Made by a program: the position numbers and the translations under genes | Notes under the pieces: generated by a model | Seen by the model: the letters and a program-made list of their open reading frames with translations, nothing else | Databases searched by the model: none | Told to the model about the DNA's origin: nothing | Shown: positions 46,823 through 57,800 of the stretch, one piece after another | Numbering within the stretch: the stretch's first letter is position 1 | Layout of the letters: every line of letters starts with the position of its first letter | NCBI GenBank assembly: GCA_024707265.1 | Contig: JANQAB010000008.1 | Coordinates: 248,001 to 312,000, forward strand | Reading direction: 5' to 3' | Length of the DNA: 64,000 nt | Origin: Sporocytophaga sp. | GTDB taxonomy: Bacteria; Bacteroidota; Bacteroidia; Cytophagales; Cytophagaceae

Positions 46823-48619
46823 TTATAAATAATTTAAAGCCAGATCGTAGGCTCGTTCATAGTATACGGAAAGATTTTTCCAGTCAAATGTCTCAGAAGA
46901 GCTTTCAACCAGGTTTCTTTGCGTAATCCTTTCCCTTCTTGCAAGTTTAACAAATGAATAAAGCTGATCTGTAAGCTGATTTGCAGCTTCATCAAAGCTC
47001 TTGTACCTTCTGTTTACAACATAAAGTCCTTTTTCTTCATGTTGAGGTATGTTTGAAAGGATATAATCACCAAAACCGGAAAGGTCACTCGTTACAGCAG
47101 GCACTCCGCTTGCAATAGATTCAAGTGGTGTATATCCCCATGGCTCATAATAACTTGGGAAAATTCCCAAATGACAACCTCTTACGAACTGGCCGTATTC
47201 CATACCAAATAATGGGTTGGTTGGAGATATAAAATCAGGATGATATACGATTTTTACTCTGTCATACCAGTTGTTTACCAGATTGGCGGTCCTCAGGAAA
47301 CTCAGGATATCATCGTATTGGTCATGTATTAGATTATGCGTTACTACAAATGGAAGGTGATTAGATTTCCAGGATTGAAGTATTCTTCTTAATCTTAATC
47401 TCCAGTATTCGTCAACAAAATTATTGAGGTTTGGCATCGTGATGTCACCACTCGCTGCCGCTTCATTGAAAAGTCTTTCCCCTACCTGTTTTTCAATGGC
47501 TTTGCAATCCTGTCTGACTTCCTCCATTACTGCTCTGGATTGTAGGACCGATGGGTTTATAGAGTGATAAGGTTGTTTGGTAATAAAGAACATTACAACG
47601 GTCATATCCATATTTTCCTGCCTCATTCTCCAGTTTAATCTGGCTAGAGCTTCCAGCGTCAGGTCAAAACCTTTGTTTTTGTATTCATATCTGCCGGAAG
47701 TGAAGAAATAAAGTGTTTTATCCAGATCAAAAGAGTAGCTGTGAAAGAAATGTCCCATTATGAATTGGTGGATCTTTTCTTTGTATTCCTTATGGAGGTT
47801 TTGAAATTCATGAAGTGCGGTAAAGCGCTCGATATTCAGACCATTTGGGAGAATCAGATCAGGATTTCTGCCGAGCAATGAAGCACATTCTCTGGCAGTG
47901 ACTTCACTTACTGTACTAAATACATGTGCACCATGAGCGGCAGCGCGTTCAATTTTAACAGAAGTTTCTATGTTAAAATTGACAGCTTCTTTTTCCCAGT
48001 CATAAAAGGGGAGATGGTCGTAAAAATGCGCATCATTCATTGCCAGGTATCTGCCAAGAAGCGTTGCGTGGGTAGTAAATACAGTGGTAGCCTGTAAGTT
48101 ATCTCTTCTTATTGCCGGAATTGCAGTTCCTGCCATCCATTCATGGAAGTGACCAATAATTTTTTTATCGGTTACAAGAGTAAGCTCTGCAAAATATAAT
48201 TTAACCAAGTGCCCAAATGCTATAACCTGATTTATAAGGTCGTCACCTTCAGGAGAAGAAATTCCGTGGTGTTCCCACAGAATGTACTTAACTTCATTTA
48301 ATTTATTATAAATACTAAACGGGTTCAAAAGAATCACTCTGGGTTTTCCGGAAACGAGCCAGTAGCCATAATGAACTTCATATCCAAAACTTCTGAGTTG
48401 CTTGGCAGCCTGATAGAATGGATCATCTTCGTTTTCAACAGGTTCAAATTCAGCTGGCATTCTGCTATGAACGTATGGACCAATCAGACAATAGTTTTCA
48501 TCCCACTTCTCAATCATGCTTGGGACCTTTGAACGAATGACGGTATAAATTCCGCCTACCTGATTGCAAACCTCCCAGGCAATCTCTACTAATAAGGTAT
48601 CTGCATGTTTTTTATCCAT
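46823..48619 (-). CDS. GT3-type (eukaryotic-like) glycogen synthase
   Basis: A 598-aa glycosyltransferase. The start VCNQVGGIYTVIRSK with LIGPYVHSRM is the hallmark of family GT3 (yeast/mammalian Gsy) rather than bacterial GT5 GlgA. HFHEWMAGTAIPAIRR, VFTTHATLLGRYLA, ILPNGLNIERF, FTSGRYEYKNKGFDLTLEAL, the PSYYEPWGYTPLE donor-site Glu motif and TSDLSGFG are present. It should add glucose from a nucleotide sugar to glycogen-like glucan. GT3 enzymes are known in Bacteroidota. It is next to the transketolase pair on the same strand but ends in its own terminator. Confidence 0.92.
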   Translation of the reverse strand: MDKKHADTLLVEIAWEVCNQVGGIYTVIRSKVPSMIEKWDENYCLIGPYVHSRMPAEFEPVENEDDPFYQAAKQLRSFGYEVHYGYWLVSGKPRVILLNPFSIYNKLNEVKYILWEHHGISSPEGDDLINQVIAFGHLVKLYFAELTLVTDKKIIGHFHEWMAGTAIPAIRRDNLQATTVFTTHATLLGRYLAMNDAHFYDHLPFYDWEKEAVNFNIETSVKIERAAAHGAHVFSTVSEVTARECASLLGRNPDLILPNGLNIERFTALHEFQNLHKEYKEKIHQFIMGHFFHSYSFDLDKTLYFFTSGRYEYKNKGFDLTLEALARLNWRMRQENMDMTVVMFFITKQPYHSINPSVLQSRAVMEEVRQDCKAIEKQVGERLFNEAAASGDITMPNLNNFVDEYWRLRLRRILQSWKSNHLPFVVTHNLIHDQYDDILSFLRTANLVNNWYDRVKIVYHPDFISPTNPLFGMEYGQFVRGCHLGIFPSYYEPWGYTPLESIASGVPAVTSDLSGFGDYILSNIPQHEEKGLYVVNRRYKSFDEAANQLTDQLYSFVKLARRERITQRNLVESSSETFDWKNLSVYYERAYDLALNYL

Positions 48620-48976
48620 TCAACTACTACTTTAAAGTTTAAAATATGTTAGGTTATTAATTATCCAAAATTAATTTTAAAAAAGACATATGAAAATAAA
48701 AGCAAGCGATAAGAACGAAAAAAAGGTATTTATGTTATAAATATTTTATAAGTCTTAATTGTTTAGCCTGGAATATCATATATTTCCTCAAACTCTTTGT
48801 GATGCAGCCAAAAAAACTTATAAATCCTTTTATTTGGAAAAAAATGTTTTTTTTAATAAAATAAATTTTAAAATATAACTATTTGGTTTTTAGGTGTTAG
48901 TATCTAAAGTTACATTGAGGTATATGTTCGGAAATTATATTTTATAAATTTGCAGTAATACTATTGTTAACAAAAT
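48620..48976. promoter_or_regulatory. Divergent intergenic region, with -7 element for accA at 48945-48952
   Basis: A 357-bp AT-rich spacer between glycogen synthase and accA. TAAATTTG at 48945-48952 (plus strand) matches TAnnTTTG exactly and would place the start near 48959, about 18 nt before the ATG. No good TTG lies at the proper distance upstream; TTG at 48915 is 27 bases away. Nothing else is recognisable in the gap. Confidence 0.4.
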
Positions 48977-49924
48977 ATGTTATTGGACTTTGAAAAACCA
49001 ATCGCGGAACTGGAAGCTAAGTTAATTGATATGAAGTTGCTGGCTCAGGAAAATAATGTGGATGTTTCCTCTGCGGTTAAATCTTTAGAAGAAAAAATCA
49101 AGACTTTGAAAAAAGAAACTTACTCTAACCTTACCAGATGGCAGAGGGTGCAATTGTCCAGACATCCGGACAGACCGTACACACTCGATTATATCAATGC
49201 CATTGCTGATAAATTTATTGAGTTGCATGGAGATCGTTCAGTAAAAGACGATAAAGCTATGGTTGGTGGACTTGCTCAAGTCGGCGAGCATTCTGTAATG
49301 ATTATTGGCCATCAGAAAGGAAGAAATACCAAACAAAGACAATTGAGAAATTTTGGGATGGCTAACCCTGAAGGCTACAGAAAAGCACTTCGCCTTATGA
49401 AAATGGCAGAAAAGTTTGATGTACCTATAGTTACATTTATTGATACTCCCGGAGCTTTTCCTGGTCTTGAAGCTGAGGAAAGAGGTCAGGCTGAGGCTAT
49501 TGCGAGAAATATCAAAGAGATGTTTATGCTAAAAGTGCCGGTAATATGTATCATAATCGGTGAAGGAGCTTCCGGCGGAGCTTTGGGAATTGCAATAGGA
49601 GACAAGGTGTTAATGTTGGAAAATACCTGGTATTCAGTTATTTCTCCGGAATCCTGTTCTTCCATTTTATGGAGAAGCTGGGACTACAAAGAGCAGGCTG
49701 CAGAAGCTTTAAAACTTACAGCAACCGACATGCATAAAAATAAAATGGTTGATGATATTATCAAAGAACCTCTTGGCGGCGCTCACGTAGATCCTGTTGG
49801 AACAGCTAAGAAAATCAGAAAAGTAATACTTGATAATATAGATCAATTATCAAAGTTTTCATCTGAAGAAAGAATAGCTCAAAGAATTGATAAATTTGGT
49901 GCAATGGGAGTCTTTGTCGAATAA
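48977..49924 (+). CDS. accA: Acetyl-CoA carboxylase carboxyltransferase, alpha subunit
   Basis: A 315-aa protein. The N-terminal coiled part ([20 protein letters not shown]) and [73 protein letters not shown] and [21 protein letters not shown] are the conserved AccA blocks. With AccD (not in this window) it transfers the carboxyl group from biotin to acetyl-CoA in fatty acid synthesis. A strong terminator follows. Confidence 0.97.
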   Translation: MLLDFEKPIAELEAKLIDMKLLAQENNVDVSSAVKSLEEKIKTLKKETYSNLTRWQRVQLSRHPDRPYTLDYINAIADKFIELHGDRSVKDDKAMVGGLAQVGEHSVMIIGHQKGRNTKQRQLRNFGMANPEGYRKALRLMKMAEKFDVPIVTFIDTPGAFPGLEAEERGQAEAIARNIKEMFMLKVPVICIIIGEGASGGALGIAIGDKVLMLENTWYSVISPESCSSILWRSWDYKEQAAEALKLTATDMHKNKMVDDIIKEPLGGAHVDPVGTAKKIRKVILDNIDQLSKFSSEERIAQRIDKFGAMGVFVE

Positions 49925-49946
49925 TTCAATTTTTTGAAGAAATAAT

Positions 49947-49987
49947 AAAAGCTGTTTAGGAAACAATTAGGACCTAAACAGCTTTTT
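49947..49987 (+). terminator. Intrinsic terminator after accA
   Basis: A 14-bp perfect stem (49947-49960 with 49973-49986) has a 12-base loop and a T-run, 22 bp past the accA stop codon. Confidence 0.88.
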
Positions 49988-50038
49988 GTTTTTATAAATA
50001 TCCGGAAAATCAACATTACTTTTTAGATAAATTTATTC

Positions 50039-50884
50039 ATGAATTTACACGTAATAAATACAGGATTTTTTAAGCTTGATGGTGGAGCTATGTTTGGTGT
50101 AGTACCTAAAACACTCTGGCAAAAGACTAATCCGGCTGATAAAAAAAATTTATGCACCTGGGCAATGCGCTGCCTCCTCATTGAAGATGGGAATAAACTT
50201 ATATTAATAGACACTGGTATTGGAGATAAACAAGATGAAAAGTTTTTAAGCCATTATTATTTGCACGGTGATGATACTCTGATTAAATCTATACATAAGG
50301 CAGGTTTTTCGGAAAATGATATTACAGACGTGATATTGACCCATTTACATTTCGATCATTGCGGAGGGGCAACTAAATACAATAAAGATAGAACGAAAAT
50401 TGAACCGACTTTTAAAAATGCCGTTTATTGGTCTAATGAAGATCACTGGAAATGGGCTTCAATTCCAAATCCTAGAGAAAAGGCGAGTTTTTTAAAGGAA
50501 AACTTATATCCACTTAGAGAAAGTGGCAAACTTGAATTTGTAGGCATCAGAGAGGAGACGCCTTTCAAATCGATAGATTTTTTATTTGTAGACGGACATA
50601 CTGACAAGCAGATGATTCCAGTTATAAATTATAAGGGAAAGAAAATAGTTTTTGCCGCAGATCTGTTACCTTCAGTTGGGCATATACCTATTCCTTATAT
50701 CATGGCCTATGATACTCGACCATTGATATCGATGCAGGAAAAGGAAATCTTTTTTACAGATGCAATCAGCAATGATTACATCATCTTTCTGGAGCATGAC
50801 TCCACGAATGAGTGCTGTACTGTTCAGGAAACGGAAAAGGGATTTAGAGTAAAAGATACATTTAAATTAAAAGAAGTGTTGTAA
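50039..50884 (+). CDS. MBL-fold metal-dependent hydrolase
   Basis: A 281-aa metallo-beta-lactamase-fold protein. The metal motif THLHFDHCGG has His102, His104, Asp106 and His107; LIDTGIGDK precedes it, and DGHTDKQMIPVI with FAADLLPSVGHIP provides later ligands. The shape is that of the AHL-lactonase/quorum-quenching-like or GloB-like group. Substrate is not evident. The patatin gene starts at the base right after its stop, so the two are an operon. Confidence 0.88.
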   Translation: MNLHVINTGFFKLDGGAMFGVVPKTLWQKTNPADKKNLCTWAMRCLLIEDGNKLILIDTGIGDKQDEKFLSHYYLHGDDTLIKSIHKAGFSENDITDVILTHLHFDHCGGATKYNKDRTKIEPTFKNAVYWSNEDHWKWASIPNPREKASFLKENLYPLRESGKLEFVGIREETPFKSIDFLFVDGHTDKQMIPVINYKGKKIVFAADLLPSVGHIPIPYIMAYDTRPLISMQEKEIFFTDAISNDYIIFLEHDSTNECCTVQETEKGFRVKDTFKLKEVL

Positions 50885-51661
50885 ATGAAAATCGGATTGA
50901 CACTTTCCGGCGGAGGAGCAAGGGGGATTGCTCATCTTGGAATTTTAAAGGCATTAGAGGAAAAAGGATTAAAGCCGGATATGATCTCCGGCGTAAGTTC
51001 AGGAGCAATCGTCGGAGCATTGTATGCAGCAGGACTAAAACCTGAACAAATTCTGACTACCCTTTTGAAACCCAGGATGTTTAAGTATTTCAGGCCAGCC
51101 TGGAGCAAATTCGGGCTCTTAAATATGCAAAGGCTGATTCCAATTTATAAATTATATCTCCCTTGTCTGACTTTTGAAGAACTTAAAATAAAGCTATTTA
51201 TATCCGCAGCGGATTTAAAAGAAGGGAAAACCATTTATTTTGACAGCGGAAATCTGATTGAGCCTATACTTGCTTCTGCTTGTATTCCATTGCTTTTCGC
51301 TCCATTTGTTTATGGGGAAAAAAGACTTGTTGATGGAGGAGTTATTAATAATCTGCCAGTAGAACCTCTTATTGGTAAAGTGGATTTACTTATTGGCGCT
51401 CACGTTAATCCTAACAATCCGAGTTATGAAGTTACATCAATAAAATCAATGGTAGAAAGAACATTTAATCTGGCAGTTGGTTGTAACGTAAAGCCAAGGA
51501 AAGATTATTGTGATTTGGTCATTGAACCGCAAGCCCTGTGCAAATACAGGATTTTTGATTTGGGTAAAGCGGAAGAAATTTTTAATATCGGATATGAAAG
51601 TGCTTTAGAAACGATTTGCAAAAATGAAAAAATAGATAATTTTCTAAAACAGAAACCTTAA
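50885..51661 (+). CDS. Patatin-like phospholipase
   Basis: A 258-aa serine hydrolase. GGGARG at 9-14 (oxyanion hole), GVSSG at 36-40 (nucleophile Ser38) and VDGG with Asp150 complete the catalytic dyad. No signal peptide is present, so it is a cytoplasmic RssA-like lipase rather than the outer-membrane PlpD type. The ATG touches the previous stop (TAAATG), indicating translational coupling with the MBL hydrolase. Confidence 0.92.
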   Translation: MKIGLTLSGGGARGIAHLGILKALEEKGLKPDMISGVSSGAIVGALYAAGLKPEQILTTLLKPRMFKYFRPAWSKFGLLNMQRLIPIYKLYLPCLTFEELKIKLFISAADLKEGKTIYFDSGNLIEPILASACIPLLFAPFVYGEKRLVDGGVINNLPVEPLIGKVDLLIGAHVNPNNPSYEVTSIKSMVERTFNLAVGCNVKPRKDYCDLVIEPQALCKYRIFDLGKAEEIFNIGYESALETICKNEKIDNFLKQKP

Positions 51662-51826
51662 TAAACGAGTAAATTTTTATTATTTAAAAAAGGAAAATTT
51701 ATATTACAAATAATATCCAATCCATCCTGAGGTAATTAATTTCAGGTTTTGGATTTTTTAAGTTTTTATTTGAATTAAAAGTGAATTATTAGGATATTTG
51801 ATAAGCAAAATTTCCAATCTTAGGAT

Positions 51827-52276
51827 ATGAAGAAACATTTAATAATTGCCACCCTAGCTCTTACCGCAATTTCCTCCGTTTCCGCACAGAACGACAAAAC
51901 AAAATCAAAATCATTAACTTTTACGTATGTAAGTGCTGATGCGAAACTGACTAAGTACCATACCGAAGATGAGTTGAAAGGTCTTGGAAAACTAGAACTT
52001 ACGCAGCTATACATGGAAAGAATTAAAATCCTTACAGAGGTTGTTCCTTATCTGGCTTTACAATCTAAGCCTGGAGCTACTCTGAAAGAAATGGGAATTC
52101 CTGAAACACCTTTGAATCTTGAACATGTTGAGAAAGAAGTGAAAAATAAAGGAACCTACCTTAATGCAGTTCAAAATACATTGGATGATATCATTCCATA
52201 TGCAGACAAAGGCAATATTATCTGGTCTATTATGTTTTTTGAAGAAATTATAAAGAAAGCAGAAGCTGGTCACTAA
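51827..52276 (+). CDS. Small exported protein of unknown function
   Basis: A 149-aa protein. Its clean signal peptide is MKKHLIIATLALTAISSVSA, cleaved before QN. The mature part is helical and charged (GLGKLELTQLYMERIKILTE, VEKEVKNKGTYLNAVQNTL, FFEEIIKKAEAGH). No cysteines or known domain. Its own terminator follows and no operon partner is seen, so it is probably a periplasmic single-gene product. I do not recognise it. Confidence 0.7.
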   Translation: MKKHLIIATLALTAISSVSAQNDKTKSKSLTFTYVSADAKLTKYHTEDELKGLGKLELTQLYMERIKILTEVVPYLALQSKPGATLKEMGIPETPLNLEHVEKEVKNKGTYLNAVQNTLDDIIPYADKGNIIWSIMFFEEIIKKAEAGH

Positions 52277-52280
52277 AAAT

Positions 52281-52309
52281 AAAAAAGTCCCGAAATCCGG
52301 GACTTTTTT
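52281..52309. terminator. Bidirectional intrinsic terminator
   Basis: A 12-bp perfect stem (52281-52292 with 52298-52309) has a 5-base loop and A/T tracts on both sides. It separates the small exported protein gene from the convergent tyrS gene, which ends at 52315. Confidence 0.88.
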
Positions 52310-52314
52310 ATTTT

Positions 52315-53594
52315 TTAATTTACTTTTAATAGGAAATAATTTTTCTTCCCTTTTTGAACAAGCAGATATTTATCCTGGAGTAATGTATAATCAATTCGTT
52401 GTTCTGACTCGATTTTTATTTTGTTAATACTTACGCCTCCACCCGTTATCATTTTTTCTCGCCTCTCCTTTAGACGAAAATATCACATTTCCTGTTGCAA
52501 TTGAAAGTAAATCAGTGATAGTAGCTGTATCCGCAAGCACATCTTTTGTTATTTCAACTTGTGGCACACCTTCAAATACAGATAAAAGGGTATTTTCGTC
52601 CAGGCTTTCAAGATCTTCAGTTGTAGACTTCCCGAATAATATTTCGGAAGCTTTAACAGCAGTAATATAATCCTCTTTGGAATGGACACGTGTTGTTATT
52701 TCTTCAGCCAGAGCTTTTTTGAAGTACTCTTAAATGAGGAGCAGTTTCATGTTCTTTCTCCAATGCTTCGATTTCCTCTTTAGTCTTTAATGTAAAAATT
52801 CTTATGAATTTTTTGGCATCATCATCTGCACTATTCAGCCAGAACTGGTAGAACTTATAGGGAGATGTCATCACAGGATCTAACCAGATATTACCTCCTT
52901 CAGACTTTCCAAACTTAGTACCATCCGCTTTTGTCAGCAATGGGGTGGTCAAAGCAAAAGCTTCTCCTCCTTCCATTCTTCTTACAAGTTCAGTTCCTGC
53001 AGTAATATTGCCCCACTGATCAGAACCTCCCATCTGTAGACGGCAGTTTTTATTTTTGTATAAATGAAGGTAATCATAGCCTTGAAGTAACTGGTAAGAA
53101 AACTCAGTAAATGATATACCGGTTTCAAGTCTCTTCTTTACAGACTCTTTCGACATCATGTAATTAACGGTCAGATGTTTTCCCACATCTCTCAAAAAGC
53201 CTATAAAGCTAAAATCTTTAAACCAGTCATAGTTGTTAACTACCTCTGCAGCATTCTCTCCTGTAAAAGAAAGGAATTTCGACAGCTGTTTTTTTACACA
53301 GTTCTGATTATGAGTTAACGTTTCTTCTGATAGCAGTTTGCGCTCTTCCGATTTCCCGCTTGGATCTCCGATCATTCCGGTAGCACCTCCAACCAGAGCA
53401 ACAGGTTTATGACCTGCGTTTTGAAAGTGAACAAGGATCATCACCTGAACAAGATTACCTACTGTAAGTGACGACGCTGTAGGATCAAAACCGATGTAAC
53501 CCGATGTAATTCCTTTATTCAGAAGTTCTTCCGTCCCTGGCATGATATCGTGAACCATGCCTCTCCATTTAAGTTCTTCAACAAAATTTTTCAT
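52315..53594 (-). CDS. tyrS: Tyrosyl-tRNA synthetase, frame interrupted twice
   Basis: The open frame from 53594 covers 296 residues and stops early at [10 protein letters not shown] second frame continues [20 protein letters not shown] through [21 protein letters not shown], and a third carries the S4-like tail [15 protein letters not shown] to [10 protein letters not shown]. Both breaks are runs of six A in the coding strand (near 52716 and 52456); five A at each gives a normal 425-aa enzyme. Class I motifs: [14 protein letters not shown] (HIGH region, with Thr where the first His is usual), [33 protein letters not shown] and KFGKS. It charges tRNA-Tyr and is essential. Confidence 0.92.
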
Positions 53595-53615
53595 TATTCA
53601 GATATTAAAAGACCG

Positions 53616-53623
53616 CAAAGATA
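53616..53623 (-). promoter_or_regulatory. -7 element of the tyrS promoter
   Basis: The minus strand reads TATCTTTG (53623-53616), an exact TAnnTTTG, with TTC at -33 spacing of 19 in place of TTG. The 5' leader would be only about 15 nt. Confidence 0.5.
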
Positions 53624-53734
53624 GGAAAATCAATTGATTCCTGAAGTGGAAGAACTGTAAATGTCATAATAATAATTTAGGCTCTGTTATTAAAAATTAC
53701 TTAACTTTAACAGTTAAAATAAAATATTCAGATC

Positions 53735-54757
53735 GTGGCTGTAAGTCCTGATAGTGTAATTAAAGATCTTAAAAACGGGAAATATGCTCCGGTTTATTTT
53801 CTGCAGGGAGAAGAACCTTATTTCATAGACACAATCTCTGAGTTTATTGAGAAAAATTGTCTCAATGAATCAGAGAAAGGCTTTAATCAGACAGTATTGT
53901 ATGGTAAAGATGTTAACATCAGCACCATAATGCAAAATGCAAGGAAGTTTCCTATGTTTTCTGATAAGCAGGTTGTGATTGTTAAAGAAGCTCAGGAAAT
54001 TTCTGATTTGGGAAAAGAAGCGGGAGACAAGTTGCTGGATGCTTATATTCAAAATCCTTTGGCATCAACAGTATTGGTGTTTTGCCATAAGTATAAAACA
54101 GTTGATGGAAGAAAAGCAATTGGTAAAAGTCTTGAAAAACATACTGTATTTGTCAATTCCAAAAAGCTTTATGATAACAAAATCCCGGAATGGGTAGACG
54201 GATATTTTGCTGATAAAGGATTTAAGGTAAACCCCAGAGCAGCGGGCATGATCAGCGAATATATCGGTAACAACCTGAGCCGGATTGCCAATGAAATTGA
54301 TAAGCTTCTGATCAATCTAAAGGAAAAAGTAGTGATAGATGAAGCTCTTGTTGAGAAGTATGTTGGGATTAGCAAAGAGTACAACGTATTTGAGCTTCAA
54401 AATACTTTAATTAAGAGAGACGTTCTTAAAGCTAACCGGATCCTGAAATATTTTGAGGCTGATCCTAAAAGCAATCCTGCAATTCCAATAATTGTTACTT
54501 TGTTTAATTTCTATACGAAGGTTCTGATGATTCATGCGGCAGAAGACAAGTCTGAAGGAGGTCTGGCAAAGTTGCTGGGAGTGAATCCTTTCTTTGTGAA
54601 AGACTACATTGCTGCAGCTAAGAGTTATCCTCCTCATAAAGTCGTTAACATCATTCATTACATTCGTCAGGCAGACCTGATGTTAAAAGGAGTAGATAAT
54701 GTAAGTGTCGGAGAGGGAGATATTTTGAAAGAACTTGTATTTAAAATTCTGCACTAA
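53735..54757 (+). CDS. holA: DNA polymerase III subunit delta
   Basis: A 340-aa clamp-loader delta subunit starting at GTG 53735. PVYFLQGEEPYFIDTISEFI at the N-terminus, KQVVIVKEAQE, and the C-terminal domain-III helices (PIIVTLFNFYTKVLMIHA and IIHYIRQADLMLKGV) fit the family. The protein opens the beta sliding clamp. Divergent from tyrS. Confidence 0.9.
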   Translation: MAVSPDSVIKDLKNGKYAPVYFLQGEEPYFIDTISEFIEKNCLNESEKGFNQTVLYGKDVNISTIMQNARKFPMFSDKQVVIVKEAQEISDLGKEAGDKLLDAYIQNPLASTVLVFCHKYKTVDGRKAIGKSLEKHTVFVNSKKLYDNKIPEWVDGYFADKGFKVNPRAAGMISEYIGNNLSRIANEIDKLLINLKEKVVIDEALVEKYVGISKEYNVFELQNTLIKRDVLKANRILKYFEADPKSNPAIPIIVTLFNFYTKVLMIHAAEDKSEGGLAKLLGVNPFFVKDYIAAAKSYPPHKVVNIIHYIRQADLMLKGVDNVSVGEGDILKELVFKILH

Positions 54758-54888
54758 TTCAAAAACAGGTAATTAATCCGTTTTTAGTTTTAATGATCCG
54801 ATTCAATTTTTATTTTTACGAAAATAAAAGTTGAAATAATACCGTTTACGCTTTAAAAATTCATATTAGTTTTATTAAATAAGGCACT

Positions 54889-57800
54889 ATGCTGAAAAAA
54901 CTTTTAATTTTTTTCTTATATACTCCTGACTCCTCTTTTTGTGCGTGCTCAGAATACAATGGTCAAAGTTTCTTATGACCAATTGTTCAGAGATGGGGTG
55001 GAGCTTTTAGATAAAGAAAAAATATGCCGCCGCCCGCAATGCATTTGAGAAATATGTAGGTCAGGGAATAAATGATCTGAAAACCATAGATGCAGAATAT
55101 TATATTGCCTATTCTGCTTTGAATCTCTTTAATCCTGATGCAGAGCCTCTTTATAAGCAATTCATTTCAAAATATCCATATCACGCAAAGGCTTCTTTAG
55201 CTCATTTCGATCTTGCTACTTTCTACTATAATGGTAAGAAGTATGAGAAAGCAATACAATATTTTGAAAAGGTAAATCACGAGAACCTGAATGAAGAGCA
55301 ACAGCTTGATGCGAATTTTAAACTGGCCTATTCTTATTTAAATGTGAAAGCCTTTGATAAAGCAGTGCCTCTGTTTAATAAAATCAAGGGAGGAAAGCAC
55401 AAGTATACCTATGCTGCCAGCTACTATGCCGGTTATCTTGAGTTCAGAAATGGTGAATACGATGCCGCTTTAGCTGATTTAAAGAAAGCAGAAGAAAATG
55501 AATCATATAAGCCACTTGTGCCTTATATGATTGTAAATATCTATTATAAGAAAGGCGAGCTGGATCAATTGATAGCCTATGCAGGAACAGTTACTAGCAG
55601 TAAGCAGGATATTCAGAATGCAGATGAATTTTACCTGCTGACAGGTGAAGCTTATTTTAGAAAAGAAGAATATCTGAAAGCTGAAGAAAATTTTTCTAAA
55701 TACATCCGCACAGCAAAAGTAAAAGCAAATCCTGAGATTCAATACAGATTATCCTATTCCCAATTCAAGAATGGACAGTATGAAGATGCTGCCGAAAATT
55801 TTAAGGTGCTGGCCATTGGTAATGACTCCATCTCTCAGGCCAGTGCATATTATCTTGGTGTTTCTTATCTGCAGACAGGTAAGAAAGACTTCGCGGTGAC
55901 TGCTTTTGATCAGGCCAGGAAAAGTAATCAGAACAAGGATATTCAGAAAGAAGCTTTGTTTAATTATGGCAAAGTAAATTTTGATCTTGAAAGATATACT
56001 CAAGCAATTCCTGCCTTAAAGGAATTTTTGAAAACTTATCCTACAAGCACTCATGTGCCTGAAGCAACAGAAATACTCAGTGAGTCTTTATTAAAAACAA
56101 AAGACTATTCTGATGCAATCTCATACATTGAAGGTATTAAATCCAGAAGTCTTAGAATAAATGCTACCTATCAGATTGTAACTTTTTTTGAAAGGTACAG
56201 AGCTGTTGAATAATAACAATTTTCAGGAAGCAATTGATATGTTTAACAGATCACTGGAATATCCTATTAATAAAGATTATGTGATTTATGCAAACTACTG
56301 GAAAGGTGAAGCTTTATCATACCTCAAAGATTACAATGCAGCAATAAACGCTTATGCAGCTGTATTTACAAACACCAGGGAGGATAATGAATATTATCTG
56401 AAAACAAGATATGGAATAGGATATGCCTATTATAACACCAAGCAGTTTGACAAAGCATTGCCTCATTTCAGAGCTTATGTAGATAAAGTAAAAGCTGATA
56501 AGAATAAACAAAACTACAATGATGCTTTGCTGCGATTAGCTGATTTGTATTATGTAACTAAACAATACGAGCAGGCAATCAAATACTATGATGAGGCAGT
56601 TGCAGATAAGAGTTCTGATATTGATTATGCCTATTATCAGCGTGGTCTTGTAAAAATGAACTTAGGTGAAGTGCTGGAAGCCAAGACCAATTTTGAAGCT
56701 GTAATCAAGCGTTATCCTAATTCTTTATATTATGATGATGCGTTATTTCAGGAAGGACAATTGGAGCTTCAGACAGGTGAAAACAGTGACGCAGTAAAGG
56801 CTTATAGTGCTTTGATCGGTATAAAACCGGGAAGTCCATATGCGCCATATGCCTATAGCAGAAGAGCGATAGCATATTTTAACCTGAAAGATTATGAGAA
56901 AGCAATAAAGGATTATCAGTACATTCTGGACAATCTTCCTACCCATGAAGAATCTCAAAATGCACTTAAGGGAATTCAGGAAGCATTGGCCGCTGCCGGA
57001 AGAGAAGAAGAGTTTCCTACGATACTTGCAAAGTTCAAAGAGTACAATCCTGACAATAAAGAATCTGCTTCTTTAACAGTTCTTGAGTTTGAAAATGCAA
57101 AAGCACTTTATAACAATCAAAAGTATCCTCAGGCTATTCAGTCATTCTTGACTTTTATCAGTGGAAATCCGGGTAACCCAAATGTCAAAGAAGCTCAGTA
57201 CTATATGGCTGAATCTTACTACAGACAAAACGAATTGACAAGTGCTATTGAATATTATAAAAAAGTAATTGAGGACAGAACAAGCAGTTATTATAACAAA
57301 GCAATTCAAAGGCTGGCAGATCTAAGTCTTTTAAATAAGGATTATCAATCTGCGAAAAATTATTATCAGATTCTTTTAGCTCAGGCCCGAGGAAAGAAAG
57401 ACAGGTCTATTGCAAATGTTGGTCTTGTGGAAGCGTATTACAATACTCAAAAATACGATTCTGCTACTTACTATACCTCTGAAATTCTGAAACAAGGCAA
57501 TTCCACTCTGGATGCAGAAAGTAAAGCGATGCTTTATCAAGGTAAGATTGCAATGGCTAAAGGAGAGAATGATAAAGCTGTAGATCATTTCATTCAGACA
57601 ATAAACGCTGCTAAAGATATCAATGCTGCAGAAGCACAATATCTCATGGCAAAGATTCAATACAATGATAAAAAGTATAAGCAGTCTCTGGAAACCCTAT
57701 ACGATCTGAATAACAACTACTCTATATACGATGATTGGTTAGGACGTTCGTTTTTGCTTATAGCGGAAAATTTTGTTGCCCTTAACGAACTGTTCCAGGC

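Noticed and set aside
56183-56189. Programmed ribosomal frameshift in the TPR gene
   Set aside because: There are three such breaks in one gene, no recognisable slippery heptamer with downstream structure, and similar breaks occur in unrelated genes; an artefact or slippage is more likely.
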